Assembly (NCBI GenBank): GCA_025362535.1
Contig: JANYGE010000175.1
Location: 1-6,515 of the forward strand
From: Hyphomicrobiales bacterium
GTDB lineage: Bacteria > Pseudomonadota > Alphaproteobacteria > Rhizobiales > Aestuariivirgaceae
DNA length: 6,515 bases
Direction of reading: 5' to 3'
How positions within the stretch are numbered: the first letter of the stretch is position 1; each line of letters opens with the position of its first letter. Below, piece by piece: positions 1 to 5,685 of the stretch. The notes below the pieces were generated by a model, which saw only the letters and a program-made list of their open reading frames with translations, ran no database searches and was not told the DNA's origin. The position numbers and the translations under genes were made by a program.

Positions 1-1
1 T

Positions 2-277
2 TTAGATGGCCGCGATATTGGCACAGTGATTTGCCCCACCGCCGATTTCAAATTTTATGTGACAGCCTCGGTGCAGGCCCGCGCCGAACGGCGTTTCAAA
101 GAACTGGAAGTCACAGGTGTGACACTTGAGGAAATCACCGAAGATGTAAAGTCTCGTGATGAGCGCGATGCCAAGCAAAGCCTGCCCGCCGATGATGCTA
201 TCTTTATTGATACAAGTGAATTGACAGCGGAAGAATGCCTGCATGAAGTTATAAAGGTGATTGAAGAGGGACAATAA
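2..277 (+). CDS. cmk: Cytidylate kinase, C-terminal part (5' end outside the window)
   Basis: CMP/dCMP kinase transfers phosphate from ATP to CMP or dCMP in the cytoplasm, feeding CTP and dCTP synthesis. The reading frame is open from base 2. It begins with the family signature DGRDIGTVICP, followed by the core segment FYVTASVQARAERRFKEL and the LID/CMP-contact segment SRDERDAKQSLPADDA, and ends at TAA 275-277. About 91 residues are present of a usual 210-230, so the N-terminal P-loop lies upstream of the window. One oddity is visible. After RDERD, E. coli Cmk has a further arginine (Arg188) and a longer loop; here the sequence reads AKQSLP, so the arginine is absent and the loop is about four residues shorter, with the frame intact. 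In many proteobacteria rpsA follows cmk; here an antiporter gene does, overlapping the stop by one base. The identity is secure; full activity is less certain because of the LID change. Confidence 0.93.
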   Translation, partial: LDGRDIGTVICPTADFKFYVTASVQARAERRFKELEVTGVTLEEITEDVKSRDERDAKQSLPADDAIFIDTSELTAEECLHEVIKVIEEGQ

Positions 278-1347
278 TGTTGAACTGGTTGTTGATTTTT
301 GTGCCGATCACGGCCCTGCTCGAATATTTTGTGCATCCGGCTGATTGGATGATCTTCACCTGTGCCGCCCTGTCGATCATTCCCATTGCCGCTCTTATGG
401 GCGAGGCCACGGAAAATCTGGCGGTTAAAACCGGCCCCACCATTGGTGGGCTTCTCAACGCCACTTTCGGCAATGCCACCGAGTTGATTATTGCGTTTTT
501 TGCCTTGCGCTCCGGAAAAATTGATGTGGTGAAAGCCTCAATCACTGGTTCAATGATTGCCAATATGTTGCTGGTGCTGGGCCTCGCACTTTTCCTCGGC
601 GGCCTCAAATATAAAAAGCAGGTTTTCAATAAGAACGTTGCGGGTGCCCTTTCTAGCCTGTTGATTATTGTGATGATTGCTTTTCTAGTGCCGGCCATTT
701 TTGATTTCACCGAGAAAGTTCAAGGCATCACAGCGACACAGGCTTTAATCAGCGATGAGAATTTCTCGCTGGCAGCTGCCGTGGTTCTGATCGGGCTTTA
801 TATCTGCAATATCATTTTCAGCCTGTTCACTCATAAGGATTTGCTCTCGGCCAGCACTGAAGAGCATGAAGGTGAATCTTGGCCCGTAAAGCGTGGTGTA
901 GCCACATTGGTGGTGGCAACACTGGCCGTAGCCTGGCTCTCGGAAGTTTTGGTGGGCTCTCTCGAAGGCTTTAGCCATCAATTGGGGCTTACAGAAGTGT
1001 TTGCGGGTTTGATTATCATTCCAATCATTGGCAATGCCGCCGAACATGCCGCAAGCGTTTTTGCACTGAAGAATAAATTGGATTTGGCCATCCAGATTGC
1101 TTTAGGAGCGACCATCCAAATCGCCCTTCTGGTAGCGCCCATTTTGGTGATCGCATCCTATGCGATGGGCCGCCCGATGGACCTCGTCATCCATAGGCCG
1201 CTCGAATTGGTCGGCCTGTTCGGAGCAACCCTGATCACCGCCAGCGTGGCCCGTGATGGCGAAACCAATTGGCTGGAAGGGGCGATGCTGCTGGGGGTTT
1301 ATCTGCTGCTGGCGCTGGCGTTTTTCTTTTTGCCAGTTGGGGTATAG
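277..1347 (+). CDS. cax: Calcium/proton antiporter of the CAX (Ca2+:cation antiporter) family
   Basis: A 356-residue, very hydrophobic inner-membrane protein with about ten to eleven membrane segments, the usual size for bacterial CaxA/ChaA-type exchangers. These export Ca2+ (some also Na+ or K+) in exchange for H+. Both signature repeats of the family are present. The c-1 repeat has GNATELI at residues 66-72, followed by KASITGSMIANMLLVLG. The c-2 repeat has GNAAEHA at 252-258, followed by IALGATIQIALLVAPIL. The acidic residues Glu69 and Glu256 are the expected ion-binding positions. A short acidic loop (EEHEGE, 195-200) separates the two halves. The ATG shares its first base with the cmk stop (TAATG), and AGAGGG at 265-270 is a good ribosome binding site inside cmk, so translation is probably coupled. 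The family assignment is firm; specificity for Ca2+ rather than Na+ or K+ is inferred from the family. Confidence 0.92.
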   Translation: MLNWLLIFVPITALLEYFVHPADWMIFTCAALSIIPIAALMGEATENLAVKTGPTIGGLLNATFGNATELIIAFFALRSGKIDVVKASITGSMIANMLLVLGLALFLGGLKYKKQVFNKNVAGALSSLLIIVMIAFLVPAIFDFTEKVQGITATQALISDENFSLAAAVVLIGLYICNIIFSLFTHKDLLSASTEEHEGESWPVKRGVATLVVATLAVAWLSEVLVGSLEGFSHQLGLTEVFAGLIIIPIIGNAAEHAASVFALKNKLDLAIQIALGATIQIALLVAPILVIASYAMGRPMDLVIHRPLELVGLFGATLITASVARDGETNWLEGAMLLGVYLLLALAFFFLPVGV

Positions 1348-1413
1348 AATTGGCCTGAGGGTTTTGCTCAGATGTGGCCGAAGAGCAATCTGAAATCAAA
1401 AATCGCTGCGTTT

Positions 1414-1469
1414 CGGAGCTTTGTCTCCTCGCTATACATAGTCTCACCCCCGCGTGGAGAAAAGCTCCG
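1414..1469. repeat. Long imperfect inverted repeat (hairpin) in the cax-ahcY gap
   Basis: The arms CGGAGCTTT (1414-1422) and AAAGCTCCG (1461-1469) are perfect reverse complements. Inside them, after one bulged G, TCTCC (1424-1428) pairs with GGAGA (1456-1460). After one T-T mismatch, CGC (1430-1432) pairs with GCG (1452-1454). This gives 17 base pairs around a 19-base loop, starting 67 bases after the cax stop. No T-run follows the 3' arm, so a standard intrinsic terminator is not supported. A dispersed palindromic (REP-like) element, or an RNA-stabilising hairpin at the 3' end of the cmk-cax message, would both fit. The pairing is seen directly; the role is unknown. Confidence 0.55.
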
Positions 1470-1590
1470 GCGTTCGCCTCCCCTTTCTTACCTTTCACAA
1501 CCACCCCCCATTTTGGAGTAATCGCATGAAATGCACCGTACGTGATCTGCAGCTCAAGGCATGCCCAGACTTGGCTTGTAGTTAAAAACG

Positions 1591-1620
1591 TTCACATAAA
1601 GATATCTTTATATAGATATT
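1591..1620 (+). promoter_or_regulatory. Possible ahcY core promoter overlapping the palindrome
   Basis: TTCACA (1591-1596) resembles a -35 box, and the A/T-rich TATAGATATT (1611-1620) contains weak -10-like hexamers 16-18 bases downstream. The palindrome at 1596-1611 would fall inside the spacer, the usual place for a repressor operator. The match to consensus is poor and the exact hexamers are uncertain. Confidence 0.3.
1596..1611. promoter_or_regulatory. Perfect 16-base palindrome, probable SahR operator of ahcY
   Basis: ATAAAGATATCTTTAT reads identically on both strands and lies 63 bases before the ahcY start, in the A/T-rich part of the gap. From established knowledge, SahR, an ArsR-family repressor that senses S-adenosylhomocysteine, controls SAM-cycle genes such as ahcY, metH, metF and metK in many Proteobacteria through A/T-rich palindromes with a GATATC-like centre. 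The position before ahcY fits exactly. The palindrome is seen directly; the SahR assignment is inferred from context and from my memory of the motif. No sahR gene lies in this window. Confidence 0.68.
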
Positions 1621-1662
1621 GCGCGACTGCTTGCCCCATGCTATCGGAAGCCCAACATTTTC

Positions 1663-1667
1663 AGGAG
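1663..1667 (+). promoter_or_regulatory. Ribosome binding site of ahcY
   Basis: AGGAG sits 7 bases before the ATG at 1675. It supports that start, which also gives the normal AhcY N-terminus ([20 protein letters not shown]). Confidence 0.8.
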
Positions 1668-1674
1668 CAGACCT

Positions 1675-3081
1675 ATGGCCGAATTCACCGATTATCTTGT
1701 CGCCGATATCAACTTGGCCTCTTGGGGCCGTAAAGAATTGGACATGGCTGAAATCGAGATGCCGGGCCTCATGTCAACCCGCGCCGAATATGCCGCTGCT
1801 CAGCCTTTGAAAGGGGCCCGCATTTCAGGCTCGCTGCATATGACCATTCAGACCGCCGTGCTGATCGAAACCCTGAAAGCTTTAGGTGCCGATATCCGTT
1901 GGGCCTCCTGCAACATTTATTCAACGCAAGACCATGCCGCCGCTGCCATTGCAGCCGCAGGTATTCCGGTCTTTGCCTTCAAAGGCGAGACCTTGAAAGA
2001 ATATTGGGCCTTCACCGCGAAGATTTTCGAATGGGATAATAGCCAAGTCACCAACATGATTTTAGACGATGGTGGCGATGCAACACTTTATATTCTGCTT
2101 GGCGCCCGCGCTGAAAAAGATCCAAGCCTCATCGCTCATCCGAAGAGCGAAGAAGAAGAATGCCTCTATGCTGAAATCGCCAAGCGCATCAAGCAAAGCC
2201 CAGGCTGGTTTGATAAAGTAAAGGCTGCAATCATCGGTGTGTCGGAAGAAACCACCACAGGTGTTCACCGCCTCTATGAAATGCAGAAGAAGGGCGAATT
2301 GCCATTCCCCGCCATCAACGTGAATGACTCTGTGACCAAATCAAAGTTCGACAATAAATATGGTTGCCGCGAATCATTGGTTGACGCGATCCGTCGCGGC
2401 ACCGATGTGATGATGGCAGGCAAAGTGGCCGTGGTTCTGGGCTATGGCGATGTGGGCAAAGGTTCAGCCCTTTCACTGCGTGGCGCTGGTGCTCGCGTTG
2501 TGGTGACTGAAGTTGATCCAATCTGCGCACTGCAGGCCGCGATGGATGGCTATTCAGTTCAGACACTGCAAGATGTTGTGGCCAGCGCTGATATTTTTGT
2601 AACCGCCACCGGCAACAAAGATGTGATCACCATTGATGACATGAAGCAAATGAAAGATATGGCCATTGTGTGCAATATCGGTCATTTCGATAATGAAATT
2701 CAAGTGGCTGAACTCAAGAACTTCAAGTGGACCAACATCAAGCCACAGGTTGATCTGGTGAACTTCCCCAATGGCAACCGTATCATTCTCTTGTCGGAAG
2801 GCCGTCTCGTCAATTTGGGTAATGCCACCGGCCACCCAAGCTTTGTAATGTCTGCTTCTTTCACCAATCAAACCCTGGCACAGATTGAACTCTTCACCAA
2901 TGCCAAGACAGGCAAATATAAAAATGAAGTCTATGTCCTGCCAAAGCATCTTGATGAAAAAGTGGCGACACTGCATTTGGAAAAACTGGGTGTGAAACTC
3001 ACCAAACTCAGCCATGAACAAGCAGCCTATATTGGCGTTCCAGAAAAAGGCCCCTTCAAACCTGATTATTATCGTTACTAG
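1675..3081 (+). CDS. ahcY: S-adenosylhomocysteine hydrolase (adenosylhomocysteinase)
   Basis: This cytoplasmic, NAD+-dependent tetramer reversibly splits S-adenosylhomocysteine into homocysteine and adenosine, relieving product inhibition of methyltransferases and returning homocysteine to methionine synthesis. The protein is 468 residues, the usual bacterial length. Visible features in order are the substrate-domain motif [11 protein letters not shown] with His55; DDGGD (131-135); the roughly 40-residue insertion at about 145-183 that marks the long bacterial/plant form; EETTTGV (191-197); [17 protein letters not shown] (215-231), with Lys222, Asp226, Asn227 and Cys231 at the active-site positions known from the rat enzyme; the NAD-binding glycine loop GYGDVGKG (256-263); GHFDNE (336-341); [13 protein letters not shown] (381-393); and the C-terminal tail KPDYYRY that reaches the neighbouring subunit's NAD. 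Nothing essential is missing. The gene has its own promoter region with a probable SahR operator and is followed after 120 bases by divL. Confidence 0.98.
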   Translation: MAEFTDYLVADINLASWGRKELDMAEIEMPGLMSTRAEYAAAQPLKGARISGSLHMTIQTAVLIETLKALGADIRWASCNIYSTQDHAAAAIAAAGIPVFAFKGETLKEYWAFTAKIFEWDNSQVTNMILDDGGDATLYILLGARAEKDPSLIAHPKSEEEECLYAEIAKRIKQSPGWFDKVKAAIIGVSEETTTGVHRLYEMQKKGELPFPAINVNDSVTKSKFDNKYGCRESLVDAIRRGTDVMMAGKVAVVLGYGDVGKGSALSLRGAGARVVVTEVDPICALQAAMDGYSVQTLQDVVASADIFVTATGNKDVITIDDMKQMKDMAIVCNIGHFDNEIQVAELKNFKWTNIKPQVDLVNFPNGNRIILLSEGRLVNLGNATGHPSFVMSASFTNQTLAQIELFTNAKTGKYKNEVYVLPKHLDEKVATLHLEKLGVKLTKLSHEQAAYIGVPEKGPFKPDYYRY

Positions 3082-3146
3082 CAGCGCAAAGCCTCATTCC
3101 CGAAGCAGTTGATTTGAGTCTATATCTGCTGCGGTGAGTGCCAAGT

Positions 3147-3170
3147 GATTCGAAATGGCGATTCGAAATG
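3147..3170 (+). repeat. Tandem direct repeat of an 11-base unit, 13-base period
   Basis: GATTCGAAATG occurs at 3147-3157 and again, without mismatch, at 3160-3170, separated by GC. Each copy contains a GANTC site and the palindrome TTCGAA. The pair ends 31 bases before the preferred divL start (GTG 3202), so it is more likely a regulatory double site than coding sequence. Confidence 0.7.
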
Positions 3171-3189
3171 CGGCATGGCGGCAATGGGC

Positions 3190-3193
3190 GGAG
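3190..3193 (+). promoter_or_regulatory. Ribosome binding site deciding the divL start
   Basis: GGAG lies 8 bases before GTG 3202. The other in-frame starts (GTG 3145, ATG 3175, ATG 3184) have no comparable site at a good distance, so this favours GTG 3202. Confidence 0.5.
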
Positions 3194-3201
3194 ATGACGA
3201 C

Positions 3202-5685
3202 GTGAACGGCAAGGGCAGGGCAATCAGTCAGGCGGTTTGGAAATTTGTTCCAAACACATTGCCAGCTGCGGCACTCTTTGCAGTTTTTAGTAGCCCTGCC
3301 CTAGCGGACGCAACGGCGGTCGAAGCAACCGGGCTTTTAAGCTCAGTCGGTCTGCTCTTTGTCGGTGTGGCCCTTGCTGCCGCACTATACCGAATCCGTA
3401 AACTTCAGCGCACTGAATATATGGCGCGTAAACGTCTGGCCGAAATTGAACATCAGCTCAATGAGGCTGAGGCTGCAATTCAATCAGAAGCGCAAATATT
3501 ATTGACCTGGCGTGGGCGAGAAGCTTTGCCGGATCGCCTGTTTGGAAGCATGCATGGCCTCATCAAAATGCCATCGACGCTGGCCGATATAATGGATTTC
3601 ACACATTGGTTAGAACCAGATTCAGCCTCGCTTCTGCTCGATGGCCTATTAACTCTGCGTCGGGCCGGCCAGCCCTTTAATCTCAGTGTGAAAAATTCGC
3701 ATGGAGATTTGTTAGAAGCCGATGGCCGCGCTGCGGGAGGTCTTGCAACATTGCGCTTCAGGCCGCTTGCTGGTGATCGCCGTCATGCCAGTGAGACTCT
3801 TTATGATGCCCATAAGCTTGCCAAGCAAGTCGAGCGATTGAGTGCCTTGCTGGATGCAGCGCCCTTTCCAATCTGGATCAAAGCTCAAGAAGGTGCCTTA
3901 AGTTGGGTCAATGAGGCCTATGTCAAAACCACCGAATCTGCTGACATTGACACTGTTTTAAAAAATAACATCACGTTGGTACGCATAGAAAACATCGATA
4001 CCAATAAAACTGATGCAAAGACCGGAATGATTGGTCGCGCCCGTACCGTTCAACATGGGGCCATGCATGCATTTAATATTTATGAAATTAATCTAAAAGT
4101 CGGGCGTGCTGGTTTTGCCATTGATGTAACACCCTTGGAGGCTGCTGAAAAAGAATTAGACCGTCATATCAAAGCTCATGCTTCAACATTAGATAAGCTC
4201 AACACGGCGATTGCTATTTTTGGACCAGACCAACGCTTGCGTTTTTTCAATCAAGCTTATGTTTTGCTCTGGAACCTGGATGAAAATTGGTTGCAAACCC
4301 AACCCAGTGATGGCCAAATTTTAGATCGCTTGCGGGCCAGCCGAAATTTGCCCGAAGAGGCAAATTATCGCGAATGGCGGTCCAAGCAACTCGCCGCCTA
4401 CACCAATCTCGAAATCCGCGAGACCTATTGGTATCTCCCAGATGGAAGGTCATTGCGCGTCATTTGTGAACAACATCCGTTTGGCGGCGTTACCTATCTT
4501 TATGAGAACCTCACCAAAGAATATCAATTGGAAAGCCGATATAATGAGCTCTTCGAAGTTCAACGTGAAACCCTAGACAATCTAGCAGAGGCTGTTGCAT
4601 TGTCTGGCTCTGATGGACGGTTAAAACTTTTCAATCCGGCTTTCTCGCAATTTTGGTCACTTGATGTGGCATTCCTCAATCAGAAACCTCATATGGATCA
4701 ATTGACACAATTGCCGAGTCTCAGCGTTGATTCGAGAGCAGCCTGGCAAGACATTAAATTCAGCGTGACTGGCATTGAAGCCAATCGCAAAGCCCATGAA
4801 GGTCAAATGCATCAAGATGGCCGGATCTTGCATTATCGTGCTGTGCCCTTGCCTGATGGTAATGCCTTGCTGACCTTCACCGATGTCTCCGATACGGCCA
4901 AAGCTGAACAAGCTTTGCGTGATCGCACTGAAGCTCTTGAAGCAGCGGACCGTTTGAAAAACAGCATCCTCGCCAATGTGTCTTACGAGGTGAGAACACC
5001 GCTCACCAGCATTGTCGGGTTTGCTGAAACTCTGGAGCTTGGCTTTGCTGGGGCGCTCACTGAAAAACAACGTGAATATATTATTGATATTCGAAAATCA
5101 TCGGAAGAACTTAAGGCCATCATTGATGCCATCATTGATCTTTCAGCGATTGATGCTGGCCAGATGGAACTGAAACTAAGCAAAATTGATGTGGCCCAAC
5201 TGCTCTCATCGACCGCTGAAAAATTCACTGAGACTCTGCAACGCCGCAAACTTAACATCGAAATTGAGATGGCCTCAGATGTTGACTCGATTATTGCCGA
5301 TGAAAACCGTCTTGAACAGATTCTAGTGCAATTGCTTTCAAATGCAGCAGGCTTTTCTCTGCCCGGCAGCACCATAAGAATGGGTGCGCGCAAGCAAGCA
5401 GAAAACCTGCAGTTCTGGGTAGCCGATAAGGGCCACGGCATAGACCCAGAATTCCAAAACAAGGTCTTTGAACGCTTTCAATCCAAACCTCGCCCCGGCA
5501 GTCACCGCGGCGCAGGCCTTGGTCTCGCACTGGTAAAAAGTTTCACCGAACTGCATGGTGGTAAAGTTTCTTTGGTCTCAAAAATTGATCAAGGCACCAC
5601 CGTCGTTTGCAACCTGCCCATAGCCGGGCCGCGCAAATCTGAACGCGCTGTTATTACCAATAAAGGGCGAAACGTAGCGGCATGA
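3202..5685 (+). CDS. divL: DivL-like PAS-domain kinase with tyrosine in place of the phosphoacceptor histidine
   Basis: Numbering is from GTG 3202 (827 residues); starting at GTG 3145 adds 19. The N-terminus looks like a signal peptide or first membrane segment (residues 15-35, ending PALA before DA). A membrane segment (45-63) and a charged coiled coil (64-98) follow. Then come four PAS-like regions at about 97-186, 212-313, 330-435 and 455-565, a HisKA dimerisation domain (583-655) and a HATPase domain (695-810). The H-box reads ANVSYEVRTPL: Tyr595 stands where histidine kinases have the phosphorylated His. ATP-site boxes remain: SNAAGF (N box, Asn714), DKGHGI (G1, Asp742), VFERF, and GAGLGLA (G2, 770-776). 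A tyrosine here is the hallmark of Caulobacter DivL, which is tethered to the inner membrane and uses this domain to read DivK~P and to control CckA and hence CtrA. The overall layout and the tsaE neighbour agree. Its stop overlaps the next ATG (ATGA). The start is the least certain part. Confidence 0.87.
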   Translation: MNGKGRAISQAVWKFVPNTLPAAALFAVFSSPALADATAVEATGLLSSVGLLFVGVALAAALYRIRKLQRTEYMARKRLAEIEHQLNEAEAAIQSEAQILLTWRGREALPDRLFGSMHGLIKMPSTLADIMDFTHWLEPDSASLLLDGLLTLRRAGQPFNLSVKNSHGDLLEADGRAAGGLATLRFRPLAGDRRHASETLYDAHKLAKQVERLSALLDAAPFPIWIKAQEGALSWVNEAYVKTTESADIDTVLKNNITLVRIENIDTNKTDAKTGMIGRARTVQHGAMHAFNIYEINLKVGRAGFAIDVTPLEAAEKELDRHIKAHASTLDKLNTAIAIFGPDQRLRFFNQAYVLLWNLDENWLQTQPSDGQILDRLRASRNLPEEANYREWRSKQLAAYTNLEIRETYWYLPDGRSLRVICEQHPFGGVTYLYENLTKEYQLESRYNELFEVQRETLDNLAEAVALSGSDGRLKLFNPAFSQFWSLDVAFLNQKPHMDQLTQLPSLSVDSRAAWQDIKFSVTGIEANRKAHEGQMHQDGRILHYRAVPLPDGNALLTFTDVSDTAKAEQALRDRTEALEAADRLKNSILANVSYEVRTPLTSIVGFAETLELGFAGALTEKQREYIIDIRKSSEELKAIIDAIIDLSAIDAGQMELKLSKIDVAQLLSSTAEKFTETLQRRKLNIEIEMASDVDSIIADENRLEQILVQLLSNAAGFSLPGSTIRMGARKQAENLQFWVADKGHGIDPEFQNKVFERFQSKPRPGSHRGAGLGLALVKSFTELHGGKVSLVSKIDQGTTVVCNLPIAGPRKSERAVITNKGRNVAA

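Larger units (their letters stand above)
1348..1674. other. Intergenic region between cax and ahcY
   Basis: These 327 bases hold no gene I can support. From left to right there is a weak 5-base-pair stem (CTGAG 1355-1359 with CTCAG 1367-1371, no T-tract); the long imperfect hairpin at 1414-1469; a stretch very rich in C and T at about 1471-1513; a 19-codon ORF at 1526-1585 preceded by GGAG (1515-1518) that may be chance; an A/T-rich promoter region with the 16-base palindrome at 1596-1611; and the ahcY ribosome binding site. I looked for SAH, SAM-II and similar methionine-cycle riboswitches and recognised none. Confidence 0.6.
3082..3201. promoter_or_regulatory. ahcY-divL intergenic region with clustered GANTC sites
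   Basis: In these 120 bases there are three GANTC sequences: GAGTC at 3116-3120, GATTC at 3147-3151 and GATTC at 3160-3164. GANTC is the target of the alphaproteobacterial cell-cycle DNA methyltransferase CcrM. I counted only about ten others by eye in the rest of the window. The last two lie in a tandem repeat. The density and the position before a cell-cycle gene suggest methylation-sensitive control of divL; this is inference. No terminator for ahcY is evident: possible stems such as AGCAG 3104-3108 with CTGCT 3126-3130 are short and lack a T-run. No convincing -35/-10 pair was found. Confidence 0.45.

Noticed and set aside
249..710. 153-residue minus-strand ORF opposite cax
   Set aside because: It is the mirror of a strongly supported membrane-protein gene and has no domain of its own; the cax reading explains the sequence.
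1352..1379. Terminator for cax at the CTGAG/CTCAG stem
   Set aside because: The stem is only five base pairs with a bulged extension and no T-run follows, so it does not meet the standard of an intrinsic terminator.
1235..1504. 89-residue minus-strand ORF covering the cax 3' end and the hairpin
   Set aside because: It is antisense to cax for its last part, shows low-complexity composition with no recognisable domain, and has no convincing ribosome binding site; it is best explained as a chance open frame.
1621..1674. SAH or SAM riboswitch in the ahcY leader
   Set aside because: The leader after the likely promoter is only about 50 bases. I see only a 5-base-pair stem (CTGCT 1627-1631 with AGCAG 1666-1670) and none of the conserved segments of the SAH or SAM-II classes. 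The stem overlaps the ribosome binding site but is short enough to be chance.
1542..1733. Short plus-strand frame running into ahcY
   Set aside because: It overlaps the promoter region and the first part of ahcY in another frame, and has no family resemblance.
2554..3021. 155-residue minus-strand ORF opposite ahcY
   Set aside because: It lies entirely antisense to a fully conserved enzyme gene and has no recognisable motif.
4983..5462. 159-residue minus-strand ORF opposite the divL kinase domain
   Set aside because: It is a serine-rich frame with no recognisable domain, produced by the codon pattern of divL on the other strand.
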